This document shows positions 20,024 through 31,792 of a stretch of DNA of 64,000 nt, piece after piece. The stretch's first letter is position 1; the number at the start of each line of letters is the position of its first letter. The notes under the pieces were generated by a model. It saw nothing but the letters and a program-made list of their open reading frames with translations, was not told where the DNA came from and did not search any database. A program made the translations under genes and the position numbers. The DNA lies in contig JAJLTO010000011.1 of assembly GCA_030568195.1 (NCBI GenBank), positions 372,001 to 436,000 on the forward strand, read 5' to 3'. The DNA is from Dipodascopsis uninucleata var. uninucleata (Eukaryota; Ascomycota; Lipomycetes; Lipomycetales; Lipomycetaceae).

Positions 20024-21910
20024 ATGGACAGTCGACCGCAACCGACGGTACGAAGAAGTGCCAGCGCAGGCCCTTCAACAAATCATGATGACGATGAACG
20101 AGATAGGAACAGTGCATCATCGGAACGCGGTGTTAGACGATCAAAGCAAAGCAATATTTATTCATCTCTGACAGGATCTTCACGGGAATCGTGTAGCATA
20201 GCTATGAGCGTTTCGCCAATACGGAAACGACCTCTGAGTGTGTCATTGACACGAACTCGACCAATATCCACATACTCTTCTGATCAAAGCCGCAACAGTA
20301 TTAGAAAATCATCAGTGTCGCGCAATTCGGATGGTTCTGGTTCAGGATCTGTCTCAATTCGATTTTCGATAGCCCCTCGAGCGAGAGACACGATACGGTC
20401 ATTTTCAGGTGCTGTCGATATTTTGCCTGGAGAGCCAGGCACAGAAGATGCGAACAGTGATATAGTCGACTACGATGAAATGGAGCAAGGCGTTAACGAT
20501 TTTGAGAGGCTGGCAGATATCCCAGCATCAAGTTCATTGACAGACATCCCAGTTAGTGATGAAACTGGATTTGAAACAGATTTGGAGGCGGCTGGTGAGC
20601 ATCTCGCTCGACGCGCGTATACGGGCATTCCTGGCTTCTACTATAATAATGCATTTGGAAGTAATTATAACTCTTCAGAAGAAGAGCTGGATGACTCGTC
20701 AGTAAGTGACGTCTTCGTTGATACTCGTGAAAGCGTTGCAGCTGATGCAGAGAGTATCAGAGAACCAATGGAAATTTTTGTTGCACGACCGCCACTAGAT
20801 CATGAACGCATTTCTGACGACTATCGCATTAATATTGACCCTATTAACGAACAAATAAATAATGATAATAATCTCGATAAGGCAGAACCAATTGTTGGAA
20901 ATAATAGTGAAAACGATGAGTCAGAAAATAACGACGAAACAGACGAAACCGATAGAGTGAATGAGACATCTGAAGATAGACTTGAAGCTTATAAATACCA
21001 ATACCCAAATTTACAACAGAATCGTCAGGATCCTCAGTATGATCCAAATTCTCGATGGTCGCAAATTCAGGTTGAAGTTGAGCAGCCAGAAAGAGCTATT
21101 CATCCTCCAATTCAATCATCCAATCGCGCAGCTTCAACTTTTGATTTTGTGTATAGAGTACGAAATATCGCAGCGCAAGAAGACCAGTCAAGTTATGACG
21201 TGCACGAGCAGGTAAAGCAACCAAAACAGGTGCTTGTACCAGTTTATTCCGAAGGGCTATCATTTTCAACCTTTCCATACATTAATTCACTTGCACCGTT
21301 ATCAACAATAGTACGCCAGCAACCACGAGGGCAATATGCGACAACCATAGTTGGTGATCGAACCAGTATGGGCTCTGCTATATTACCACCAATTCCTACC
21401 CGATCTCCTCCGCGACCGTCATATGACCCCGCAAGGTTTATACCAGCCAGATATTTAGGATCACAGACAGCTGATGAAGATTTCGACGCTGAAATGCAAG
21501 AAAGCTCTGATATGGCTAGGATTCAACCTATTGAGCGCCCTCAAACGCGATCTCTCGCATTCGAGGACCCTCTTGACATGCTAGTGCAGCTTCAAAGACA
21601 GCAGATAGATCAGCCAAATTTGTCCCTAGATATATCTCGACGAACTTCATTCTATCCCCCTCTTCCTATGAACTATGAAAAAGCAACAATCAAAGCGCAA
21701 AAGAATCTTTGTCCAGTTGACATAGCTAGAATCATGCTAGTGGCTTTTATGTGTTTCCCACCTCTTTGGCTCTTTATGGGCTTTGGAGGGATGGATAAAG
21801 CTCTTGGAAAAGTTCCTAGAACTGAGCGATTCATTGCGAAAGTCCTGGGCATTTCTTTCTTCACTATATCGTTTGTCGGTATGATTGTAGGACTAGCGGT
21901 CGCGACTTGA
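20024..21910 (+). CDS. Serine-rich protein with two C-terminal membrane segments
   Basis: A single frame of 628 residues. The first 560 residues are disordered: Ser/Arg-rich at the start, then long acidic stretches (about 140-320, with NNDETDETDR), then Pro/Gln-rich sequence. The C-terminal 70 residues carry CPVDIARIMLVAFMCFPPLW, LFMGFGGMD, VPRTERFIAKVLGI and a second hydrophobic stretch to the end (segments about 566-587 and 606-627). A helical hairpin anchor after a long cytosolic tail resembles a fungal family of serine-rich membrane proteins of unknown function. The conserved-looking anchor argues the frame is real. I cannot assign a role. The Ser/Arg-rich N-terminus could be phosphorylated, but that is inference. 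Confidence 0.75.
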   Translation: MDSRPQPTVRRSASAGPSTNHDDDERDRNSASSERGVRRSKQSNIYSSLTGSSRESCSIAMSVSPIRKRPLSVSLTRTRPISTYSSDQSRNSIRKSSVSRNSDGSGSGSVSIRFSIAPRARDTIRSFSGAVDILPGEPGTEDANSDIVDYDEMEQGVNDFERLADIPASSSLTDIPVSDETGFETDLEAAGEHLARRAYTGIPGFYYNNAFGSNYNSSEEELDDSSVSDVFVDTRESVAADAESIREPMEIFVARPPLDHERISDDYRINIDPINEQINNDNNLDKAEPIVGNNSENDESENNDETDETDRVNETSEDRLEAYKYQYPNLQQNRQDPQYDPNSRWSQIQVEVEQPERAIHPPIQSSNRAASTFDFVYRVRNIAAQEDQSSYDVHEQVKQPKQVLVPVYSEGLSFSTFPYINSLAPLSTIVRQQPRGQYATTIVGDRTSMGSAILPPIPTRSPPRPSYDPARFIPARYLGSQTADEDFDAEMQESSDMARIQPIERPQTRSLAFEDPLDMLVQLQRQQIDQPNLSLDISRRTSFYPPLPMNYEKATIKAQKNLCPVDIARIMLVAFMCFPPLWLFMGFGGMDKALGKVPRTERFIAKVLGISFFTISFVGMIVGLAVAT

Positions 21911-24885
21911 GTATATATAAGACTTTTGGCTGTAGAATTAGCTTGCTTCAGTTTATTTAACTTTAGACTATGTCATGTCTATGTCCGGTCACTCTTTTTA
22001 TAAAAAAAACTAATATTTATTGTTCGAAATCTCTCTTTATTAGTTTATACTCTCTTTTTGTCATTCTTTAATAACTTTTTACTTAAATTTTCCTGAAAGG
22101 CACTATTTGTTACTTGTATATCCTGTGTGTCCTAGTATCAGATACGGACTAATTTTATTTTCATGTATGTAATTAGGTTTTCTTTTTGGTCATTTACTTT
22201 GTGATTTCTTAAACCCATTGTACTTCACTCGCACAATCGTCGAATAATATTCACTCTTTTCCTAAATTTCATCTAATTTTCTATACGAAAATTAATCTAC
22301 TTTTTATCACTAATAGCTAATGGTTGCTGAAATGCAAGTTACTTTTCATGCCAATAAAGGCATCGGCGACGGGATGTACTGGCGAGTCGAGATTGTAACA
22401 CTACTACTAATAGTGCCTATCTACTACGATCGCTGGCCATTACTAGACGTGCTGGGAGTATATTTAGCACCTACTAGAAGAGCAGCCTTGTTCAATGAAT
22501 CGTACCATTTTGTTTTGGCCAGTAAATGATAAAATTTAACAACTGGGCTGCCTGCAATCGTTTATGTAATATAAAGTATATAGTCAGTCACAATATTCAT
22601 ACCGAGGCTGACAGTATATATGAATTAGCGATAATTTAAGTAGCATAATAGATTGCCAGAGACGTAGTTGAAGGATCTACTGGGAAACTCCGTAACTAGA
22701 GCACAGTTTAGCGAAAATCTAATGTCAGGGGAGACCCGTGAAAGTGTGCTCTCCTTGCTTACCATAGTTTACTTTTTCCCTACCCTTACTCATTCAAGCA
22801 TTCACTTGTATTAATTTCTATTAGTTACATGCTCGTCGTTGTTTCGTCTTTAATGTGATATAGAGAATTGAGAGCGCAGGGAAAAAGACACAAAGGTATG
22901 TTTCGCTAGTGTTCTTGTTTGTTAAAATTTTCTGATAGTATATCTGCAGCTCCTGTTGTCTCGTATGCACTTTTCTCCTTTGGCGCGACAAGTTTCAACT
23001 AATAGCACATAAGCGTACATTAGCAGTTACTATGATCAAGTCCTTGTTGCCTACTATATAAAAATCAGAGGGCTTTAAAATATAAACCAGATATAGAGTC
23101 GATACGGATAATAATCTTTTCCCAACAGAAGATGTCTCTTAGAAGATGGCATAATATTTATTGTAGTATATATTTGGTCATTCGAACTATGCGCAATAAT
23201 TAGTAGTATTTGGGTATTATTATTACTACAGGGAGATTCATAAGTACTAAAACTGTTCTCAAGAATCATGTAATAATTCTTGTGCACTCCTACTCTCTAT
23301 ATATAAATAGCGGAACGGTCAGGCTAAAACGCACGGGATCTTGTTAAGAATATTTCACTCCTCCAATGGTCAGCATTGGAAAAGAATTTATCTTATATCT
23401 AAATAGTTTCAGTCGAAGTAGCCTATATTGTACTATATTCAATCATTATGCATTATACCATCAGTAGGCCTAGCTGAGAGAATATTGACATTTTCCCAAT
23501 TCACCTCGTATCCAAAAGAGTGACTAATTTCGAGCACGATGTTTAGATCCTCGGTATTAAGCATATGCCTCCTATTACACAACTTTTCACAAAGTATTAA
23601 TAAACATCTCATATAGATATAAATCAGCAGCTTTCCATACTTGTCAGCATAATACCTACTGCTTACTGTTCCTATGTAGCTTAGTGACAGACCGACAGTG
23701 TGCTGCCGAAGTATCAAATCTATTCTTTGATTCCGTATAATCGCTATGCTCTACAAATGGTAGCCATATTCTACGAAAGGTAACCTAGAAAATAGCGAGA
23801 AACTCGATAGAATTTCAAAAAATGTAGTTAAGCGATTGTGGGATCTGATATTTTCTTCAGTGTCGATCTGCCATCAGCGATCTAACCCCTTAGTGCTCGT
23901 GAATAGGACGAAGAGCTACAAGGTAGCTTGTTCAGTGTTGATGAGAACTTTAAAGCTACCCCAGATCCTGAGAAACAGAGAATTCTCCTCCAAATAACGG
24001 ACTACCAAAGGGATTGATGGCCACACTTCTTCTTATGGATTACGATAAAATACTCTGGGCTTTAAATCGTTTTATGAACGAAAAGAGAAAATAACAGACC
24101 ATGATCTTGATAGCACTTCTTGTTTAAGTGCTTTCACTCGCGTTCACTCGCTTTCCGCCTGCTATTGGTTATGTATCTAAAGATTTTCATGAAACAAACC
24201 ACCGTCGAATCTTTACTGATTTCTGTCGTAGTAGCAAGTTTCGTTGGAGTCAATTATTCTTAAGTATGCTTAAGTAAGTTTCAGCGGAGGGAAAAGGTAA
24301 TGGCAAGATCGAACATGTCGTTTACAATTTTGAATATTGGATTATTTCTAGCGAACGATATTTACTATTTTCATCGAGTTTTGCCTTCTTTACGGGTCTC
24401 CCATATGACTACAATGGCAGCTGGTGCATTTTTCTCTTTTGTTGCACCTTCAATGTTCAAAAACCTCACAATGGTCTTCGGATTTACTTTGCTTTATTTA
24501 TTGTCTTCGGTTATACTCACTAAGCTCACTCCTATGATCCATCTCGTTTTATATCGTGGAGAGATACTCCAACAGCATTGCTTAAAAAGATTTAAATAAT
24601 ACCCAGTATATAATTAATAAATTATAATATTCGTCAGTAATTAACACCAGCATAAAGAGCGCAAGCTGTTCTACATACTACATTACGTGATCTGTATCTT
24701 GGGAATAGTCCGGACAAATGCCATCTCGACAAAAATCTATTTTCCTCTACTGCAACATGGATGCAAACTAATAAATACTGTCATGACGTCACTGTCAGAA
24801 CTGGAATGTATGTTCACTCCATACTTCTGTCTAATGCTTAGAATTGCGTTATGTAATGATGCAGCATTACATATGCAAAAAAATT
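21911..24885. other. 3 kb with no firm gene
   Basis: AT-rich stretch between the serine-rich protein gene and the tRNA gene. It begins with the 3' flank of the former (T-rich near 22000-22090). ATG frames at 22320-22529 (69 codons) and 24300-24599 (99 codons, hydrophobic) lack recognisable features. A leftward frame at 23439-23717 has a histone-fold-like pattern and is discussed as a finding. Confidence 0.4.
24877..24883 (-). terminator. RNA polymerase III terminator
   Basis: A run of seven A on the + strand, read as seven T just beyond the 3' end of the tRNA-Ser gene, is the normal Pol III stop. Confidence 0.8.
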
Positions 24886-24986
24886 CGACAGGCGCAGGAT
24901 TCGAACCTACGCGCGGGAACCGCATTTGATAACCATGAACTTTAATCAATTCAAGTCAAACTCCTTAACCACTCGGACAGCCTGTC
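24886..24986 (-). tRNA. tRNA-Ser(UGA) with a 19-base intron
   Basis: The leftward strand begins GACAGGCTGTCCGAGTGGTT and ends GGTTCGAATCCTGCGCCTGTC plus discriminator G. The acceptor stem GACAGGC pairs perfectly with GCCTGTC. A long variable arm (GCGGTTCCCGCGC region) is typical of serine tRNA. The anticodon TGA is at 24953-24951 with the stem pair TTTGA/TCAAA. A 19-base intron (24931-24949) lies one base 3' of the anticodon, the canonical position. The mature length is 82 bases. G73 fits serine identity. It decodes UCA and wobble partners. Confidence 0.95.
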
Positions 24987-25432
24987 TTATTGTTATAGTC
25001 AAGTAAATTTTAGAAGACATAACGTGTAAATCTGCGAGCGTATGAAATAAAATACTTTCCCCTTATGAAGACCCTCTTAGTTCAATGACTAAAGAAATAG
25101 CGATATTTTACTCTAGTAATAGAGACAGGACTACAGAATTTGAAATTAAAAGTATTACGTGTAATTCAGTACATTCAGTGATTGATCATAAAGTAGTAAA
25201 GAGCATAATAAAATGGAAGCAGTAGATTTAGATACACATTCAGACTAAGACATATATTTGAATGGTCATAAGTATTAGAAACACTCTGATTGTGAGATCG
25301 AGCAAATTGTAGACGTTGTCAATAATAGAGAAATTATGAAATTACAGTCGGTTGTCTAGAGCCAAGCTAAAATATGTCATTTGCTTTCAACTAGTTGCCA
25401 TTTTATATAGTTTTATTCAAGACAGTACACAT
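24987..25432. other. Intergenic spacer
   Basis: AT-rich spacer carrying the upstream flank of the tRNA gene and the 3' UTR of the first formamidase. No further gene is seen. Confidence 0.5.
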
Positions 25433-27092
25433 CTACTTGCCAGATGTGAGAGCACAGTCGGACTCAATGAGCTTCTTGAAACCACCCTCCTTTGGCAAGA
25501 CTTCAAACTCGAAGATGTCAACAGGAACACCAAGAGTAGTGCATGCATTTGGAATATCAACAATAGCAGCGATGTGTCCCTGTACCGGCGCGCATGACAA
25601 AAGAATATAAAGCTGTTCTCCAGTATATCCAAATTTCTTAAAATACTCAATGAACTGAAGACAAGTCTGCTTGTAAGCAACATTAACGTCCAGATAGTGC
25701 TGCTTTCCAGTCTCATCAACAGAAAGACCTTCGAAGGTGAGATATCTAGATGGACCGTAGTGTGGCTCGACGGGTCCAGGAATATACATAGGATTCTTCA
25801 TTTCGAAGTCCTTCACACCATTCTTGATGATCTCGCACTTAATGGTGATGACACCAGCCATCTCAATAGCACCGCAAAATGAGATCTCACCATCTCCTTG
25901 AGAGAAGTGGAGGTCACCAATAGAAAGACCAGCGCCGTCAACGTAGACTGGTAAGTATGACTTGGAACCACGAGATAAGTTCTTGATATCACAGTTTCCT
26001 CCATGCTCACGAGGAGGGATGGTACGAGCACCCTCATCAGCAACCTTCTTAGAAACGTCCTCAGACGCTGCACCGGCATGGGAGCACTTTGCCAGTGGAA
26101 GGTTAGCGACGGTGCGATCAGTTCCAGCCTTTGTGTGGAAGTCAACAAGCTCTGCTTCACGCTTGTTCCAGGTGTCAAGTAACTCCTGTGATGGCATACA
26201 ACCCATGATACCTGGATGAATCAAGCCTGGGAAACGGACGCCGGGAATATGACGAGAAGAACAGAAGATACCCTCGAAATCCCAAATTGCCTTAGCGGCA
26301 TTTGGGTAATGAGAATCTAGGAAACCACCACCATTCTGCTTGTCAAAAATGGCGCAATAACCCCATGGCTGCTCTGGAAACGGCTGAACATCCTGAATCT
26401 CAACGACAAGAACGTCACCAGCCTATGTATATTGCCTTGTTAGTAAGCAAGTCTTCATATAAAAAAGGGACTTTATGGCCCACCTTAGCACCCTCGACCT
26501 CAATAGGTCCGGAAAGATAGTGAATACGACTTAGATCACAATACTTAATATCGTCAGCAGAGTCATTATTGCCAATCTGTCCACCAGTCCAGTCAAGACA
26601 CTCGACGTTAACAACCTCGCCGGGTTTAACTTTGCACTATACAAACAGTTAGTAGCTATCGATTAAGAATTAATAATGAAATCAGGGACAAATGACTTAC
26701 GGAGAATGGAATATCAGGATGCCATCTATTGTGTAACTGTGGCTGTTCCCATGCTGGTGTGTTCAAGTCAACCTTGACTGCTGTACGAATAGCTTCTATA
26801 TTGTTAAGAAATAGTTAGTGTTCATCTTCTCGTCTATCATGCTATACACGTCAAACAAACTCCGATATAATCTAGTAAGTTACTTTTCTAAATCAATTGA
26901 ATAAAAGACCTAAGTTCTTCTACGTATATGAGAGAAGCAAGCCAGGTATTCAACTTCATTTAGAATCCTACAGGATTGTTTCTCCCGACAAATCTTTATC
27001 AAATGTATCCGGGAGAACTCAAACTAATCTGAGATTGCGTTTATCACTCTTATCTATCGTATTTGGGACATAGCATACATACCCTTTGGCAT
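25433..27092 (-). CDS. Formamidase, paralogue 1 (FmdA/AmdA family)
   Basis: Hydrolyses formamide to formate and ammonium, a nitrogen-scavenging step in the cytosol. Four exons (27092-27083, 26795-26701, 26636-26484, 26422-25433) give 415 residues, matching fungal formamidases of about 411. Seen: NRWHPDIPF, DWTGGQIGNNDSADDIKYCD, IHYLSGPIEVEGA, GFLDSHYPNAAKAIWDFEG, FPGLIHPGIMG, PPREHGGNCDIKNLSRG, GDLHFSQGDGEISFCGAIEM and EYFKKFGYTGEQLYILLS. The first intron is 287 bases, the longest in the window; the others are 64 and 61. It is a close paralogue of the gene at 29138, in head-to-head orientation about 2 kb away. It has one extra intron (after IPFS) that the second copy lacks. Confidence 0.95.
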
Positions 27093-29137
27093 TTTGAATC
27101 AGCAACAACTCAATATATCAATTGATAAATAAAAATCGATTTTCTTATGATATTAACGAACTGAAAGAAAGAGAAACAAGAAAAAGGAAGAGGGGGAGTT
27201 GAATAGAAATGGAGGGAAGAGGAGGAGCAAATGGGAAGGTAGGTCGGGCAGTGGAAGATTAGATGTAAAAAGTTAAAAGTATATTTTATTGTTAACTGAA
27301 GTTATACATGGTAGCAATAATCTCAGTAATTCTCGGACCAAAAAGTATGGCCAAAAGCCTATATAAAATTAGTCTACACTAATGCTACTTTTTCCTAAGA
27401 TAAGTCCAGTTTTACTTTATATTGTTTACTTGCTCGCAGTATCACTACACAGATACCTGCTGCATTACCAGTGGAGTGATCCACTTTCACTCGTTCACTT
27501 TTAATGTCTAAACTTCAAGTACGCTTCGAATCGCTATAGCTAGAAGACGTTGCAAAGTCATTGATCTTTCCTTCTGAATTATTAAACTGCGCTATTAGCT
27601 ATTTAATGCTCATCAATGCTCTAATTATTCGCTCCATCTCTGCCTGCTTGCTATGAAAAAGGTCGACTCGTGACCTCGAGTTGACGCAGCCTCAATAGGC
27701 GCCTTTATTATCAATGGAGAAGTAGTCTGTTACAGCTCTTTTTGTTAATTGACCAAGCTGAAATTTCTCTTTTTCTTTTTTAAGAAAAATATATATATTC
27801 TTTATTGGTTTAGTTGTAGTGTGCGATATCAATCATATACTTAATCAGAGCATTTTATCTCCAGACCACGAGTCACCGAGTAACGACCGAGTTAAAAGTC
27901 GCTGCAATTCTCTGAATAACTGTATATGCACCACGAAAATAGCTCAAGAATTGGATATATATCGTCCATTTACTTCTCGGCCGTCTAAAATGCTTCTTCC
28001 ACTTCCATTTTTCCAGCCAATCTATTTGGTTGTGGAATCTCTGGCTGTCCACCAATTCTCTGTAACTGCATAATCACATGACTTATCTCATCTTCGTGGT
28101 TTTAAGCTGACAATGTACACTCCGGGTAAAAAAAAATATCCGCTGTTTAACGTTAAAATTCAATTGAAGAGCTTGATTCACGGTAATTATAAAGATACCA
28201 TTTAAACTAATTGGGAAGTCAATTCCGTATAATTGCTTTTCATTTTGCCTATTCGATATGTAGCTCTTATATTAAACTCCCAAGGCCAGCTATTAATCCA
28301 CATGTTATCGTACATATCAGGCCCCGAGATATCATAGGCGCTGATAGTCACTTATAGAGCGTTGCGTGAAACAGAGCAAAATGCTGAAAGGTGATTGTTT
28401 TCGACAGAACATTGGCATGAGACTCGATGAAAAGATAATCAATAACTAGCTGTAGTTACTATTTCAACGTGCTCCAATGCCTTCAATCATTTGAGACACT
28501 ATTACCCTAACAGCGCTAAAGAGATTAATTAAATTGGACAAAGCCATCAATGACCATAAGATAGCATTTCAAATGCAATTCGGATAGCGCATGTAGAACC
28601 GATTCAATTGAAGGATGATAAAGCTGGATGCTCAAGCCTCATAGTGGCAGCCTTCAGTCTGTAGTAAGCAAAATGCCCGCGTCATCAGATGTGACGACGT
28701 CTTGTAGACGAGAGAACGTACGGTTCGGTATACATACAGTAAAACCTATCATTGGTAGGTGAACAGGTGCCCAATGCGAATATAAGATCCCGAGGTTAAA
28801 ACAAAGTTATTACTAGTCGTTTAGCGTATCTTCTGCCTGAGCTAGAGCCTTCGAGTGCCGAGCTAATGACAAAGTTATTCTCATAACTCACCGCGTCTAA
28901 GTTGGCTATCGAGTATTATATCAGTGTTTATAATGGGTAATGCTTAAAGGCCAAGAGGAAAGTTAGATTGCTGTTAATCTAAGTAAGCCCTGTATTGCTC
29001 GCTGTTGGCCTCGTCTGCATTCTATATTTCATAACCCAACTTTAGTTCCTAAGTTTTTCTTTATCCTCGAGATATTTCTAGATATATTTTCAATCGTATC
29101 TATTGCACACCGTTTATCTGAGAGACAAGAAGAAACA
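27093..29137. promoter_or_regulatory. 2 kb divergent region between formamidase paralogues
   Basis: The spacer must hold both formamidase promoters. AGATAA GATA-type sites occur at about 27398-27403 and 28433-28438, the class bound by AreA-like nitrogen regulators that control fmdS in Aspergillus; at this base composition they could be chance. An 84-codon frame at 27819-28073 is not convincing. No other gene is seen. Confidence 0.45.
27164..27245 (-). promoter_or_regulatory. Pyrimidine-rich tract upstream of formamidase 1
   Basis: The + strand is almost all purine over about 80 bases (for example GGAGGGAAGAGGAGGAGC), so the formamidase 1 coding strand is C/T-rich about 70-150 bases before its ATG. 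C/T-rich stretches near start sites are common in strongly expressed fungal genes. The second formamidase lacks one. Confidence 0.55.
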
Positions 29138-30568
29138 ATGGGAAAAGGTAACTATTATGTAAAATCTAATTACCATCGCAAGCATACGTTTTTTGAAATG
29201 ACGGTGCCGAAGATTGGTCAGGTGCTCTGATGAAGGTTATTAGAACCATTGTAGGCTGACAATGGGATAGAACCTATTAGAACCGCTATTAAGATCGACT
29301 ACAGCAAAAAGCCATGGGAACACAAAGGTGTCCACAACAGATGGCATCCTGATATCCCTTTCGCATGCTGGGCCAAGCAGGGCGAAGCTTTCCATGTGGA
29401 GTGCTTTGACTGGACTGGAGGTCAAGTCGGTAACAATGACTCCGCAGACGACGTCAGAAACATAGATTTGAATGGAATTCATTTCTTATCCGGTCCTATT
29501 GGAATTGAGGATGCGGAGGTATTTATTGTTGCGCAATCGAATCTACGATGAAATTTTAAGCTAACATCAATTCTGTAGCCTGGTGATGTTCTTGTCGTTG
29601 AAATTCAGGATATCCAGCCATTCAAAGACAAGCCATGGGGTTACACTGGAATCTTGGATCTCTCCCAGGGAGGTGGTTTCTTGGATTCTCATTATCCATC
29701 TGCTCTGAAGGCTGTCTGGGATTTTGACGGCATCTTCGCTAGCTCTCGTCATATTCCTCACGTTAAGTTTCCAGGTTTGATCCATCCTGGAATTCTCGGA
29801 ACCATGCCATCTCCAGAGCTCTTGGCCAAATGGAACGAACGAGAAGGTAACTTGTCCAAGTACCATGCTGAGATCAACACTCCTCATATTGTTGCTCGTC
29901 CTCCCCAGGAGAAGGGCACATATGCTGGTGATTCTATCTCTTCTGAGGCCTTTGCTAAGGTTGCTGCTGAGGGAGCAAGAACCGTCCCTCCTCGCGAACA
30001 CGGAGGTAACTGCGATATCAAGAACCTGTCCCGTGGTTCTAAGGCATACTTACCAGTCTATGTTAAGGGTGCTGGTCTTTCCGTTGGCGATCTTCACTTT
30101 TCTCAGGGAGATGGTGAGATCTCTTTTTGCGGTGCTATTGAGATGGCTGGTGTTATTACTCTTAAGTGCTCTGTCATCAAGAACGGAGTCAAGGACTTTG
30201 CTATGAACACCCCAATGTACTTGCCAGGTGCTGTTGAGAACCACTATGGACCATCAAGATATCTAACTTTCGAGGGTATTTCGGTCGACGAACACGGAAA
30301 GCAGCATTTCCTCGATGCGTCTGTTGCCTTCAAGCAGGCTTGTTTGAACTTGATCGAGTACTTCAAAAAGTTTGGCTACACCGGAGAGCAGATTTATCTC
30401 CTTCTTTCTGCTGCCCCTGTTCAAGCACACATAGCATCCATTGTTGATATTCCAAACTCCTGCACTACCATTGGAATTCCGGCTGATATCTTTGATTTTG
30501 ATATTATGCCTAAGGAGGGTGAGATCAAGACTCTTGAGATGGGCGACGTTGCTCGACCTTCATCGTAA
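29138..30568 (+). CDS. Formamidase, paralogue 2 (FmdA/AmdA family)
   Basis: Same reaction as paralogue 1. Three exons (29138-29147, 29271-29518, 29579-30568) give 415 residues, identical in length to the other copy. The 10-base first exon (ATG GGA AAA G) and its phase-1 intron match paralogue 1, as does the intron just before PGDVLVVEIQD. The middle intron of paralogue 1 is absent, leaving a continuous IPFACWAKQGEAFHVEC. Conserved blocks are intact: NRWHPDIPF, DWTGGQVGNNDSADD, FLSGPIGIED, PPREHGGNCDIKNLSRG, GDLHFSQGDGEISFCGAIEM. The copies differ most in the insert after the FPGLIHPGI block and at the C-terminus. No defect is seen, so both are probably functional. Confidence 0.95.
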
Positions 30569-31792
30569 ATTAATCATTTGTTGTATAAATGATTACTCTG
30601 CCACTTTCTCGAGTGGCAATGGTTAATGTAATGAATAAATAAGTAAATAAATAAAGAACAAATATCAATACTGTTTGATTCCATGTACATACGACAAAGG
30701 ATACTGTTTATGTCTACAGGCATATTGATGGCAAATTTATATTTGTTGTTAAATTATCCAGATACTATGCTCACATGTTCCTACAGTCACCAAGGTTCCC
30801 TTAGTTGGCTCTTATCCGATAATGCAACCGAGATTTTCAGCACATAAGCAATATTCATCAACTTATATAATTATGGTATAATAATAGTTTTGTGTCTATG
30901 AGAGAGTATGAGAGTAGTAGAGTGCAAGGCAACCGATAAATGTTACCCTGTTTTCAAAATGCCTCGTATTGGTAATCGCTAATTCCCGAACCCACCCGAG
31001 CATATTTTCATATGTGAGCTGAAGAGATCTACGGTGTTCGATGACTTACAAATTAGATTTTTAAGAAACTTGGTAAAGATTAATGTTGATACGTAACGTG
31101 AACGGGATATATACATAGCACTGGAGATTTTTCAAGTGAGCGGAGAGTAGGGGAAAGAGACCGTGGCACGATAATATTTTTTCAAAGTGAGTTCTCACTC
31201 CGAAAATTTGTGACGAAGGCCTAAGGAATAATCCTGTAGCATTATTTACAGGTCGGGGGAAGGTGACATTAGTTACGAAGAGCGGATATAACAGAAAGTG
31301 ATTGTTCTACCATTTAAAGTAAATTTACGGAGTTATTTGGGGAATCACAGGTAAGACGAAGCTTTTATTGTACATCCGAGAAAGCAGTTATGTTGCCTTA
31401 ATTAAGGTGGAAACTAGTCTGAATTTTCGGTTAATTATAGCATCTTGAATAGAACATTCAGGTCTACGCATAGGAACTTCGCAAAGATCTGCTTTATAGG
31501 AGTTCACATATTTTGAATGGTAAGTTTTCTATTTTGCTGTCGATTCGCCTATGGTCCAAAATTCACAAAGATTCTCTTGCCTTGCGGATATACTGGTGGT
31601 GGTTGTTATTACTCAGCCTTGCGTGCTAACGTAATTGCAGCCTTACGTATAGTAAATTAGTCGGCAACGATTATCGTCAACAGATTATAGTCAAGCTGAT
31701 TTGTCCTATATCAAATCGCAGAGGATCGAACTAAACATATTTGCGTCCTCGTGAAGCCTTGATACGTGAACGATCTTGGAACTAGAGTAAAG
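30569..31792. other. 1.2 kb spacer upstream of the Zn2Cys6 regulator
   Basis: It contains the 3' flank of formamidase 2 and then a long AT-rich leader region for the regulator gene. Long leaders are usual for fungal regulators, but I see no specific element, upstream gene or RNA gene. Confidence 0.45.

Noticed and set aside
22320-22529. A 69-codon ATG frame
   Set aside because: Isolated, without motif or splice context; consistent with chance.
22586-22593. Another CAGTCACA (HomolD core)
   Set aside because: It is far from any ribosomal-protein gene and is a single 8-base match, expected by chance at this window size.
24300-24599. A 99-codon hydrophobic ATG frame
   Set aside because: It starts with ATG and could encode membrane helices, but AT-rich DNA often reads as hydrophobic; nothing recognisable. 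Left out of the gene list for lack of support.
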